A stretch of DNA of 11,746 bases. Source: Rhodovulum sp. Lineage in GTDB: Bacteria; Pseudomonadota; Alphaproteobacteria; Rhodobacterales; Rhodobacteraceae. Positions 1 through 6,542 of this stretch are shown in pieces. The first letter of the stretch is position 1; each line of letters starts with the position of its first letter. Position numbers and translations under genes: made by a program. The stretch lies in contig JACKKC010000049.1 in NCBI GenBank assembly GCA_020637615.1, positions 1-11,746 on the forward strand, read 5' to 3'. Below the pieces are notes generated by a model. It saw only the letters and a list, made by a program, of their open reading frames with translations, ran no database searches and was not told the origin of the DNA.

Positions 1-348
1 GCGGATCGCGAGCAGGCCCATGGAGACCGCCCAGTCGCAATAGGCGAGCGCACGCTCGACCACCGCGTCATGGGTCATCCCGGCCTTGAGCTCGCCCCAG
101 AGCGCGATGCCTTCGAGCAGGGTGCCGGAGGCGTTGATGCGCGGCAGGCCGTAGCTGAGCGTGGCGTCCATGTGGAAATGCGGATCGACGAAGGGCGGCG
201 CGACGAGGCAGCCGGCGAGGTCGATGGAGAGCGCCGCCTCGGCCTCGATGCGCGGGGCGATTCCGGCGATGCGGTCGCCCGCGATGGCGATGTCGGCGCG
301 GCTGCCGTCGGGCAGGGTGCCGCCGGTCAGGAGCAGGTCGAGGCTCAT
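1..348 (-). CDS. Cytosine deaminase-like amidohydrolase (N-terminal 116 residues, runs off left edge)
   Basis: This is the N-terminal part of a metal-dependent deaminase that probably hydrolyses cytosine or a related base to the keto form plus ammonia in the cytoplasm. The visible 116 residues begin with the beta-strand region usual in amidohydrolases. The first metal-binding motif, PPFVDPHFHMD, follows at about residues 51-61, with H57 and H59 as the expected ligands. A stretch NASGTLLEGIALWGELKAG (72-90) then matches my memory of E. coli CodA closely. The remaining metal ligands and the catalytic glutamate lie outside the window. The ATG overlaps the stop of the upstream permease as ATGA and has AAGGGGG 4 nt before it. 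As the last visible gene of an importer operon, it suggests that the imported compound is a base or nucleoside to be deaminated. Family assignment is firm. The exact substrate (cytosine, isoguanine or another) is inference. Confidence 0.85.
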   Translation of the reverse strand, partial: MSLDLLLTGGTLPDGSRADIAIAGDRIAGIAPRIEAEAALSIDLAGCLVAPPFVDPHFHMDATLSYGLPRINASGTLLEGIALWGELKAGMTHDAVVERALAYCDWAVSMGLLAIR

Positions 349-1289
349 CGTTCCCCCTTGCGATAGGGCACCATCAGCGCCCTGGGATAGCTCGCGCGCC
401 GGGAGACCGCCACCAGCGCGAGGATGGAGAGGACGTAAGGAAGCATCAGGAAGACCTGGTAGGGCACGGCGTCGCCGACGACCCCTTGGAGTCGCACCTG
501 ATAGGCGTCGAAGGCACCGAAGAGGATCGCGCCGAGCAGCGCCTTGCCCGGGCGCCAGGAGCCGAAGACCACCAGCGCGATGCAGACCCAGCCGCGGCCG
601 TTGACCATCTCGAAGAAGAAGGAATTGAAGGCCGACATGGTGAGGAAGGCGCCGCCCACCGCCATCAGCGCCGAGCCGGCGGCCACCGCGCCCATGCGGA
701 TGGCGGTGACGCTGAGGCCCTGGGCCTCGAGCGCGTCGGGGTTCTCGCCGGCGGCGCGCAGCGCGAGGCCGAGCGGGGTGCGGTAGAGCAACCAGGCCAC
801 CAGGGCCGCGGCGACGAAGGCGAGATAGGTGAAGGGCGTCTGGGCGAAGAGCGCCGGGCCGATGAGCGGCAGGTCGGAGAGCACCGGGATTTCCAGCGGC
901 CGGAAGGCCTCGATCTTGGGCGGCGAGGTCACTTCCGGCAGTGCGAGGCGGTAGGTGTAATAGGTGAGGCTCGTGGCGAGCAGGGTGATGCCGATGCCGG
1001 TGACATGCTGCGAGAGGCCGAGCGGCACGGTGAGCAGACCGTGCAGCAGGCCGAAGGCGGCGCCGGTCAGCGCGGCGACGGCGACGCCGGTCCAGAGGTC
1101 GCCCCCGGAATAGACGGTGATCCAGCCTGCGAAGGCGCCGGCGACCATGATGCCCTCGATTCCGAGGTTGAGGACACCCGCGCGCTCGCAGATCAGCTCG
1201 CCCAGGGTGGCGAAGATCAGCGGCGAGGCGATGCGCACCGCGGCGACCCAGAAGCTGGCGGTGAAGAGGATTTCCAGCGCCGCAGCCAT
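345..1289 (-). CDS. ABC transporter permease, second subunit (nucleoside/BMP-type importer)
   Basis: This is an inner-membrane permease of the BPD_transp_2 type, 314 residues, that should form the translocation channel with the permease encoded just upstream. The protein is hydrophobic with about eight to ten membrane segments. The loop ERAGVLNLGIEGIM (about 35-48), with the NLGIEG core, is typical of permeases paired with BMP-type binding proteins. AAGENPDALEAQGL in the middle resembles the cytoplasmic coupling loop that contacts the ATPase. I chose the ATG at 1289 because it is preceded by AGGTGG 6 nt away, overlaps the previous stop by one base (TGATG), and starts the hydrophobic N-terminus directly. 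The frame stays open to 1781, but that extension is arginine-rich and antisense-like and lies inside the preceding permease gene. The stop overlaps the deaminase start (ATGA). The family is clear. The substrate is inferred from its neighbours. Confidence 0.93.
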   Translation of the reverse strand: MAAALEILFTASFWVAAVRIASPLIFATLGELICERAGVLNLGIEGIMVAGAFAGWITVYSGGDLWTGVAVAALTGAAFGLLHGLLTVPLGLSQHVTGIGITLLATSLTYYTYRLALPEVTSPPKIEAFRPLEIPVLSDLPLIGPALFAQTPFTYLAFVAAALVAWLLYRTPLGLALRAAGENPDALEAQGLSVTAIRMGAVAAGSALMAVGGAFLTMSAFNSFFFEMVNGRGWVCIALVVFGSWRPGKALLGAILFGAFDAYQVRLQGVVGDAVPYQVFLMLPYVLSILALVAVSRRASYPRALMVPYRKGER

Positions 1290-2335
1290 CAGCGCCACCT
1301 GATCCGGTAGCGGGTGAAGACGATGGCCGTGCCCATGGTCAGGAGTGCCGTCGCGGTCATCACGTCGGCGATGTAGGAGGGCACGCCCACCGCCCGGCTC
1401 ATGGCGTCGGCGCCGACGAAGATGCCGGCGACGAAAATCGCGGAGGCCACCACCCCGAGCGGGTGCAGGAGCGCCAGCATCGCCACGACGATGCCGGTGT
1501 AGCCGAAGCCCGGCGAGAGATCGAGCGTGAGGTTGCCCTTGAGCCCCGAGACCTCGGAGACGCCGCCGAGTGCCGCCAGCCCGCCGGAGATGAGCGCGGT
1601 CAGGGCCAGCACGCGGTTCACGGGGATGCCCGCGAAGCGCGCCGCCGCGGCATTGTGGCCGACCGCGCGCATCTCGTAGCCGAGCACGCTGCGCGCCAGC
1701 ATGAGCCAGACGGCGAGCGCGGCGAGGATGGCCACCGGGAAGCCCATGTGCAGCCTCTTGCCCTGCACCAGCCGGGGCCATTGCGCCTCGGCGACTACCC
1801 GCTGCGACTGCGGCCAGCCGAGGCCCATCGGGTCCTTCAGCGGGCCTTCGAGCAGCATGGAGACGAAGAGCAGCACGATGAAGTTCAGGAGCAGCGTGGT
1901 CACCACCTCGTCCACCCCGAAGCGGGTCTTCAAGAGCGCCGGGCCGAGCAGGAGCAGCCCGCCCGCCAGCATCGCGGCGAGCGCGATCAGCGGGACCAGC
2001 ACCCAGGACGGCGCGGCGACCGCGCCGGTGCCGAGCACCACCGTCACCACCGCGCCGATGTAGAGCTGCGCCTCGGCGCCGATGTTCCAGAGCTTCGCGC
2101 GGAAGGCGACCGTCACCGCGAGCCCGGTGAATATCAGCGGCGTGGCGCGGGTGAGCGTCTCGAGCAGGGCGAATTGCGACCCCGCCGCGCCGAGGAAGAC
2201 CAGCCGGAAGACGCCGAGCGGCGAAACGCCGGCCATGAGCACCAGGAGCGCGGCGAAGGCGAAGGTCGCGGCGAAGGCGGCCACGGGGTAGAGGATGGTC
2301 TGCGCCGGCGAGGCGATGCGCGGCTCAAGGCGCAT
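1289..2335 (-). CDS. ABC transporter permease, first subunit (nucleoside/BMP-type importer)
   Basis: This is an inner-membrane permease of 348 residues and the heterodimer partner of the permease downstream. An N-terminal membrane segment covers about residues 14-36. KLWNIGAEAQLYIGAV (81-96) is the conserved WNIGAEGQ-like motif of this permease class, and VGHNAAAARFAGI in the second half is the likely ATPase-coupling loop. The remainder alternates hydrophobic stretches consistent with eight to ten transmembrane helices. The ATG at 2335 follows the ATPase stop by 8 nt, with a GAGG ribosome-binding core about 7 nt upstream. The open frame continues to 2692 only as arginine/proline-rich shadow sequence inside the ATPase gene, so the longer version is rejected. 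The stop overlaps the next gene's ATG by one base, implying coupled translation. Confidence 0.93.
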   Translation of the reverse strand: MRLEPRIASPAQTILYPVAAFAATFAFAALLVLMAGVSPLGVFRLVFLGAAGSQFALLETLTRATPLIFTGLAVTVAFRAKLWNIGAEAQLYIGAVVTVVLGTGAVAAPSWVLVPLIALAAMLAGGLLLLGPALLKTRFGVDEVVTTLLLNFIVLLFVSMLLEGPLKDPMGLGWPQSQRVVAEAQWPRLVQGKRLHMGFPVAILAALAVWLMLARSVLGYEMRAVGHNAAAARFAGIPVNRVLALTALISGGLAALGGVSEVSGLKGNLTLDLSPGFGYTGIVVAMLALLHPLGVVASAIFVAGIFVGADAMSRAVGVPSYIADVMTATALLTMGTAIVFTRYRIRWR

Positions 2336-2343
2336 GGCGGGCC

Positions 2344-3861
2344 TCAGGCGGCATGGTCGAAGCCGAGCCCCGCCATGCGGGCGCCGATCTCGCGGATGCT
2401 CAGTTCGCCGCGGGCGCTGGCCGGCGAGAGCCGTCCGCGCGAGATGACGTGGATGCGGTCGGAGAGCGCCATGATCTCGTCGAGGTCCTCGGAGATGAGC
2501 AGCACCGCCGCGCCCCGCGCCCGCGCCTCGAGCAGGCGGGCGTGCACATAGGCGACCGCGCCCACGTCGAGGCCGCGGGTGGGCTGGCTCGCGAGGATGA
2601 TGCGCGGGGCGCCGTCGAGCGCGCGGCCGAGGATCAGCTTCTGCATGTTGCCGCCCGAGAGCAGCCGGGCCGGCGCCTCGGGGCCGGAGCATTTCACCTC
2701 GTAGTCGCGGATGACGCGCCGGGCGAAGTCGCGCGCGGCCGGGCGCTTCATCCAGCCGCGGCGGCTGAAGGCGGGGGCGCGATAGGCTTCCGCGACCAGG
2801 TTCTCGGTCACGCTCATGTCGCCGATCACGCCGACGCCGTGGCGGTCCTCGGGCACCCGCGCGATGCCGGAGGCGAGGGCTGCGCGCGGCGACCAGGCGC
2901 CGGCGGCGCGGCCTTCGATCGCGAGCGTGCCCGCCTCCGGCGCCAGTGTGCCGGAGAGCACCTCGGCGAGCGCCGCCTGGCCGTTGCCCGAGACCCCGGC
3001 GATGCCGGTGATCTCGCCGCCGCGCAGCGTGAGGTCGATGGGGCCGAGGCCGCCCACGGTGACGCCCTTCATCTCGACGAGCGCCGGGCCCGGCTGCGCG
3101 GGGCCGATGTCGGGGCGCGCGATCTCGGCGCCGACCATCAGCTCCGCGAGCGCGTGGCGGTCGGTCTCGGCGGTGGCGCGCTCGCCCACCAGCCGGCCGG
3201 CGCGCAGCACCAGGACCCGGTCGCTGACCGCCATGACCTCGCCGAGTTTGTGGGAGATGAAGATGATCGCCAGCCCGCGCGCGACCAGCCGCCGCAGGGT
3301 GGCGAAGAGCGCCTCCGATTCCTGCGGGGTCAGCACCGCCGTGGGCTCGTCGAGGATGAGCACCCGCGCCTCGCGGTAGAGCGCCTTGAGGATCTCGACG
3401 CGCTGGCGCTCGCCCACGGAAAGGTCGGCGATGCGGGCGGCGGGGTCGACCTCGAGGCCGAAATCCGCGCTCATCTCGCGGATCCGCTTGAGCGCCCGGC
3501 CCCGGTCGAGCCGCGGCGACCAGAGCGGCTGGGTGCCGAGCGCGATGTTCTCGAGCACGCTCATGCTGTCGGCCAGGGTGAAATGCTGGTGCACCATGGC
3601 GAGCCCGGCCGCGAGCGCGGCGCGGGTGTCGCCGGGCGGCAGGGGGCGGCCCTCGACCGCGACCCTCCCCGCATCGGCCAGGTAATGGCCGAAGAGGATG
3701 CTCATCAGCGTGGTCTTGCCCGCGCCGTTCTCGCCCAGGAGCGCCACGACCTCGCCGCGCCGGAGCGCGAAGGAGATCGCGTCATTGGCGGTCAGCGGCC
3801 CGAAGCGCTTGGTGACGCCTTCGAGCCGCAGGACGACCGGCGCGGCCGCCGCACCCGTCAT
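2344..3861 (-). CDS. ABC transporter ATP-binding protein with two nucleotide-binding domains (BMP/sugar-type)
   Basis: This is a cytoplasmic ATPase of 505 residues that energises the two permeases. It has two tandem ABC domains, as in RbsA, MglA and NupA-type importers. Domain 1 has Walker A GENGAGKT (43-50), signature LSVGE (147-151), Walker B VLILDEP (167-173) and switch His204. Domain 2 has a degenerate P-loop GVSGNGQ (289-295), signature LSGGN (401-405) and ILASQP (422-427), where the usual Walker B D-E is replaced by S-Q. This degeneration is normal for the family and suggests one weak site. The ATG abuts the stop of the binding-protein gene with no gap (TGAATG). I see no good ribosome-binding sequence before it, so it probably depends on translational coupling. 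Confident in the family; the transported substrate is inferred. Confidence 0.95.
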   Translation of the reverse strand: MTGAAAAPVVLRLEGVTKRFGPLTANDAISFALRRGEVVALLGENGAGKTTLMSILFGHYLADAGRVAVEGRPLPPGDTRAALAAGLAMVHQHFTLADSMSVLENIALGTQPLWSPRLDRGRALKRIREMSADFGLEVDPAARIADLSVGERQRVEILKALYREARVLILDEPTAVLTPQESEALFATLRRLVARGLAIIFISHKLGEVMAVSDRVLVLRAGRLVGERATAETDRHALAELMVGAEIARPDIGPAQPGPALVEMKGVTVGGLGPIDLTLRGGEITGIAGVSGNGQAALAEVLSGTLAPEAGTLAIEGRAAGAWSPRAALASGIARVPEDRHGVGVIGDMSVTENLVAEAYRAPAFSRRGWMKRPAARDFARRVIRDYEVKCSGPEAPARLLSGGNMQKLILGRALDGAPRIILASQPTRGLDVGAVAYVHARLLEARARGAAVLLISEDLDEIMALSDRIHVISRGRLSPASARGELSIREIGARMAGLGFDHAA

Positions 3862-4875
3862 TCAGCTCGACGCGGGTTCGCTGTCGTCGATCTCCACGAC
3901 GAGCTCGCCCGACATGATCTGCGCCTGGCGCTCGGCCACCATGTTCATCGCCGCTTCGGGGACCTTGCCCTCGAAGGTGCCGAGCGGTGCCAGCGAGCAG
4001 CCGCCCTTGATCATGAAGGAATAGACCCCGTAGTCGGCGGCGGTGAAGCTGCCGTCCCGGACCGCGGCGATGGCCGCGTCGAGCGTCGGCTCGAAATGCC
4101 AGAGCGCCGAGGCGACGACGGTCTCGGGATAGTCGGCCTGGGTGTCGATGACGTTGCCGATCGCGAGCACGCCCCGCTCGGCAGCGGCATCGGAGACGCC
4201 GAAGCGCTCCGCGTACATCACGTCCGCGCCGTTGTCGATCATCGCGAAGGCGGTCTCCTTGGCCTTGGGCGGATCGAACCAGCTGCCGATGAAGGCCACC
4301 TGGAAGGCCGTGTCGGTCCGGGATTCGCGCACGCCGCGCATGAAGGCATGCATCAGCCGGTTGACCTCGGGGATCGGGAAGCCGCCGACCATGCCGATGC
4401 GGCCCGAGCCGGTCATCGCCCCGGCGATGATGCCGCTGAGATAGGAGGCGTCCTGGATGTAATTGTCGAAGACCGAGAAATTGGCCAGTGCCGGATCGGG
4501 CGGGAAGCTCGAGCCCATGAGATAGGCGGTATCGGGATAATCCGCCGCCACCTCGCGGGCGGCCTGCTCGACGCCGAAGACCTCGCCGATGACGAGGCCG
4601 TTGCCGGCCTCGGAATATTCCCGCATCACCCGGTCGTAGTCGGAATTCGAGACGTTCTCGGAGAAGACGTATTCGATGTCCCCGCGTTCGGCCGCGGCAT
4701 TGGCGGCCTTGTGGATGCGGCTGACCCATTGCTGCTCCACCGGGACGGTATAGATCGCCGCCACCTTCAGCGGATCGGCGGCGCGCGCCCGCCGCGCGAG
4801 GAAAGGTGCCGTCAGGACCGCGCCGCCGCCGGCAAGCACGCCGCGCCGCGACCAGGCATGGGATCTCGTCGTCAT
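3862..4875 (-). CDS. BMP-family ABC transporter substrate-binding protein, Tat-type signal
   Basis: This is a periplasmic binding protein of 337 residues and the first gene of the importer operon. Residues 1-32 form an export signal with twin arginines in SRRGVLAG (9-16), a hydrophobic core and a likely cleavage site ARA|ADP after residue 32. There is no lipobox cysteine, so it should be soluble in the periplasm rather than a lipoprotein. The mature part has the BMP/PnrA-like pattern: an opening KVAAIYTVPVEQQW strand, SENVSNSDYDRVMREYSEAG, VIGEVFGVEQAA, GFPIPEVNRLMHAF and ALWHFEPTLDAAI. PnrA-like members bind purine nucleosides, and the deaminase in the same operon supports a base or nucleoside ligand, but the ligand cannot be read from sequence. 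The ATG at 4875 sits just before the twin-arginine signal. An in-frame ATG at 4929 would add 18 residues, including part of the duplicated leader, and is less likely. Confidence 0.92.
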   Translation of the reverse strand: MTTRSHAWSRRGVLAGGGAVLTAPFLARRARAADPLKVAAIYTVPVEQQWVSRIHKAANAAAERGDIEYVFSENVSNSDYDRVMREYSEAGNGLVIGEVFGVEQAAREVAADYPDTAYLMGSSFPPDPALANFSVFDNYIQDASYLSGIIAGAMTGSGRIGMVGGFPIPEVNRLMHAFMRGVRESRTDTAFQVAFIGSWFDPPKAKETAFAMIDNGADVMYAERFGVSDAAAERGVLAIGNVIDTQADYPETVVASALWHFEPTLDAAIAAVRDGSFTAADYGVYSFMIKGGCSLAPLGTFEGKVPEAAMNMVAERQAQIMSGELVVEIDDSEPASS

Positions 4876-4882
4876 CGTCGGT

Positions 4883-4904
4883 TTTCCCTGTTGTTTCCCT
4901 GTTG
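4883..4904 (-). repeat. Two tandem copies of an 11-bp unit over the ribosome-binding region of the BMP gene
   Basis: On the minus strand CAACAGGGAAA occurs twice back to back, ending 7 nt before the ATG at 4875. Each copy contains AGGGA, the only Shine-Dalgarno-like sequence upstream of the transporter operon. The downstream copy is about 9 nt from the start, which is usable, and the upstream copy would be about 20 nt away. The repetition is exact and directly visible. It may be a recent slippage duplication or may affect translation initiation. Confidence 0.8.
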
Positions 4905-4940
4905 TCGGAAGTGTCCGGAATCGTTGCATCGACCCGGAGC

Positions 4941-4998
4941 CCGGACAAGCGGAAATCGCCGGGTTGTCCCGAATTCGCCCCGCGCGCGCCCCGGGCGC
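4941..4998 (-). terminator. Possible hairpins downstream of the carbonic anhydrase gene
   Basis: Immediately after the carbonic anhydrase stop there is a short GC palindrome GCGCCCCGGGCGC (4986-4998). Further on there is an inverted repeat GGACAA (4943-4948) / TTGTCC (4964-4969) with a 15-base loop. Neither is followed by a clear U-tract, so intrinsic termination is uncertain. They lie in the only gap (125 nt) between the carbonic anhydrase and the transporter operon, which must also hold the operon's promoter. The best promoter-like match I found there is weak. Confidence 0.25.
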
Positions 4999-5000
4999 AG

Positions 5001-5600
5001 TCAGGCCGGGATCGGCGCGATGGTGCAGTCGAGGTTGCGCAGCAATCCGTCGCGGATGCCGTAGATCAGGCCGTGGATGCGCACCGGCGCGCCGTCTTCC
5101 CAGGCCGCGCGCATGATCGGCGTCTCGGCGACGCGCGAGACGCCGTCGCGGACGTTGATCTCGCAGAGCCGGTCGAGCCGCGCCTCGGCGCTCGGCAGGG
5201 CGTCGAGCTCCGGCGCATGCTGCACCGACAGCCGGCGGATCGGTTCAATCCAGTGGTCGACCAGCCGGTGATGCGCGTTTTCGCAGCTCGCCCGCACCCC
5301 GCCGCAGCCGTAATGGCCGCAGACGATGATATCGCGCACCCCGAGCGCCTCGACGGCGAATTCCAGTGCCGAGAGCAGGTTGAGGTCAGAGGAATGCACT
5401 ACGTTGGCGACATTGCGATGCACGAAGACCTCGCCGGGATCGAGGCCGGCGACGACATTGGCCGGCACTCGGCTGTCCGAGCAGCCGATCCAGAAGAATT
5501 CCGGCGCCTGCTGGGCGGCGAGGCGCGGAAAGAGCCCGGGGTCGGTGCGGGCGATGCCCTCGGCCCAGGTGGCGTTGCGGCGGAGCAGGGCCTCGACCAC
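5001..5600 (-). CDS. Beta-class carbonic anhydrase
   Basis: This is a zinc enzyme that interconverts CO2 and bicarbonate in the cytoplasm. It has 199 residues, slightly shorter than E. coli Can. Zinc ligands and the catalytic dyad are all present: CSDSR at 40-44 (C40, D42, R44) and HYGCGG at 96-101 (H96, C99). HRNVAN (61-66) and the SALEFAVEALGV helix are also typical. The start is GTG at 5600. AGGAGG (5610-5615) lies 9 nt upstream of it, and the protein then begins VEALLRRNATWAEG, matching the usual N-terminus of this family. An ATG at 5605-5607 is closer to that ribosome-binding site but is in another frame. The gene is alone on the minus strand, 125 nt from the importer operon, with a long non-coding leader upstream. 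A housekeeping role in supplying bicarbonate for carboxylations is inferred. Confidence 0.96.
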   Translation of the reverse strand: MVEALLRRNATWAEGIARTDPGLFPRLAAQQAPEFFWIGCSDSRVPANVVAGLDPGEVFVHRNVANVVHSSDLNLLSALEFAVEALGVRDIIVCGHYGCGGVRASCENAHHRLVDHWIEPIRRLSVQHAPELDALPSAEARLDRLCEINVRDGVSRVAETPIMRAAWEDGAPVRIHGLIYGIRDGLLRNLDCTIAPIPA

Positions 5601-5615
5601 GGGACATGTCCTCCT

Positions 5616-6048
5616 CTGCGCCCGCTCGGCGGGCCTCTGGCTGGAGCGCGGCGGATCGGTGCCGCGCCATCATCGCGATTCTCGCGCGTCGGCCGGCGGC
5701 GCGCAACGGGCAAGACGGGGTCCGGGCCGAAGATACCCCGGCTGTTGCGCGGCGCCGGGGGTGGCGAGGGACGGCCGCGGGATGGTCCGGTGTCAGGGGG
5801 ATGGCAGTTAAGTCCATTGTTCCCGATACGACCGTCCCGCCAACAGACGAGGGCAGCGCCCGACCCGGGCGGGAGCGAAGCGCCCGCCTGGGGGCGGGGC
5901 GGGCGCTGCCCGGCGGTGCCCGCCGGGCGGGATGGCGGTGCTGGGCGCGCCCGAAGCTTCAACGGAAGGCGTTGTGGTTCTGGAATACGACCGCCCTGCA
6001 GCATTCCCGCGGCCGGAATCGGCGATCGAAACCACAGACACTTTGACG
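5616..6048. other. Non-coding stretch upstream of carbonic anhydrase
   Basis: No reading frame here looks like protein. The open frames on both strands are arginine/proline/glycine-rich, match no family I know, and merely continue shadows of the neighbouring genes. The stretch contains a REP-like hairpin pair (5851-5927, listed separately) and must contain the carbonic anhydrase promoter, reading leftward. I could not single out a convincing -35/-10 pair in this GC-rich DNA. A small RNA cannot be excluded. Confidence 0.5.
5851..5927. repeat. REP-like double hairpin
   Basis: GGGCAGCGCCCG (5851-5862) pairs perfectly with CGGGCGCTGCCC (5900-5911), 12 bp. Between them CCCGGGCGGG (about 5864-5873) can pair imperfectly with CGCCCGCCTGGG (5881-5892), so the arm can fold further. 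A second hairpin follows directly: CCCGGCGG (5909-5916), loop TGC, CCGCCGGG (5920-5927), which shares the last 3 bases of the first stem. The compact, nested, GC-rich palindromes in a non-coding gap resemble bacterial REP/BIME elements or a bidirectional terminator. There is no T-tract on either side. Confidence 0.6.
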
Positions 6049-6081
6049 CGTTAATACTTTTATGTAGTAATATCATATATT
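6043..6081 (+). promoter_or_regulatory. Possible promoter for the GNAT-pirin operon
   Basis: This AT-rich stretch contains several sigma-70-like hexamers reading right. One pair is TTGACG (6043-6048) with TAATAT (6068-6073), but the spacer is 19 nt, longer than optimal. TATCAT (6071-6076) and TATATT (6076-6081) are better -10 matches without a good -35 at 17 nt. Transcription starting near 6080-6090 would put the palindrome at 6089-6104 at the start site, where a repressor could act. This is inference from base patterns only. Confidence 0.3.
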
Positions 6082-6104
6082 TGCAATCTGTCCCCATGGG
6101 GACA
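6049..6104 (+). repeat. Composite element copy 1: AT box, 25-nt spacer, 16-bp palindrome
   Basis: CGTTAATACTTTTAT (6049-6063), then 25 bases (6064-6088), then the perfect palindrome TGTCCCCATGGGGACA (6089-6104). The same three parts with the same spacing occur in inverted orientation at 11442-11497. The spacers agree at only about 10 of 25 positions, mainly next to the palindrome. The AT richness contrasts sharply with the surrounding DNA. The element lies 123 nt upstream of the GNAT-pirin pair and could serve as its promoter/operator, but the second copy is not in front of a recognised gene. I do not recognise it from known families. Confidence 0.85.
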
Positions 6105-6227
6105 CTCGTTTCACCCCCGCCCTCGCCGCCCGTCTCCCCGGTTGGCGCGGACCGCGGACCGGCCTATATCCCGGTCGGGCAGGACCGCGACGGCACCAGC
6201 GTCGCGGCAATCCGGGAGAATAGCGGT

Positions 6228-6539
6228 ATGACCATCGATCCGGCAGACATCGCGGTGGAGGAAACCGCCAGCAGGGGCCGCTACGTCTACCGCGACGGCG
6301 CCGGCAACGAGGCCGAGATGACCTATTCCCGGGCCGGCGCCGGGCTCATCATCATCGACCATACCGAGGTGCCCGACGCCTTCCGGGGGCAGGGCGTCGG
6401 CCTCGCCCTCGTGACCCGCGCCGTCGCCGACGCCCGCGCCGCGGGCCGCCAGATCCTGCCGCTCTGCCCCTTCGCCCGCGCCCAGTTCAGGCGCCACCCG
6501 GAATGGAGCGACGTCCTGCATCAGCGAAAGGAGGCCTGA
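6228..6539 (+). CDS. Small GNAT-type N-acetyltransferase (YjdJ-like, Acetyltransf_CG)
   Basis: This is a 103-residue single-domain protein of the small GNAT-like group. It carries the acetyl-CoA loop as VPDAFRGQGVGLALV (48-62), with RGQGVG at 53-58, and the family-typical C-terminal block ILPLCPFARAQFRRHPEW (76-93), including C80. The domain starts with a short beta hairpin (RYVYRDGAGNEAEMTYSR) rather than the full GNAT N-terminus, as expected for this class. The ATG at 6228 has GGGAGA about 9 nt upstream. The frame is open further left, through the palindrome, but that part is low-complexity and non-homologous. Its stop is 3 nt before the pirin ATG, so the two are co-transcribed. The substrate of this family is unknown. 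Confidence 0.88.
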   Translation: MTIDPADIAVEETASRGRYVYRDGAGNEAEMTYSRAGAGLIIIDHTEVPDAFRGQGVGLALVTRAVADARAAGRQILPLCPFARAQFRRHPEWSDVLHQRKEA

Positions 6540-6542
6540 ACG

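Noticed and set aside
1290..1781. N-terminal extension of the second permease
   Set aside because: The extension is arginine-rich out-of-frame sequence inside the upstream permease gene. The ATG at 1289 has a good ribosome-binding site and overlap.
2353..5064. A 903-codon open frame on the plus strand
   Set aside because: It lies antisense to the ATPase and binding-protein genes, is dominated by R, G, A, D, E and H as expected from the complement of GC-rich codons, and shows no domain. The opposite strand has clear family motifs throughout.
5605..5607. ATG as start of the carbonic anhydrase
   Set aside because: It is in a different frame from the enzyme and only 2 nt from AGGAGG. The GTG at 5600 is in frame at 9 nt spacing and gives the usual N-terminus.
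6051..6070. AT box as a CtrA site (TTAA-N7-TTAA)
   Set aside because: Only one TTAA half is present. No second half occurs at the required 7-nt spacing in either copy.
6089..6104. The 16-bp palindrome as a ParB parS site or RepB partition site
   Set aside because: It shares the 16-bp length and TGT...ACA ends with parS (TGTTTCACGTGAAACA type), but its core CCCCATGGGG does not fit that consensus. No par or rep gene is present.
4806..6227. A long plus-strand open frame that would fuse antisense carbonic anhydrase sequence to the GNAT protein
   Set aside because: Only the part from the ATG at 6228 has family similarity and a ribosome-binding site. The upstream part is low-complexity and runs through the palindrome element and the carbonic anhydrase gene.
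5601..6227. tRNA, riboswitch or CRISPR in the long gap
   Set aside because: No cloverleaf, no conserved aptamer pattern that I recognise and no regularly spaced repeats were seen. Only hairpins and the composite element stand out.
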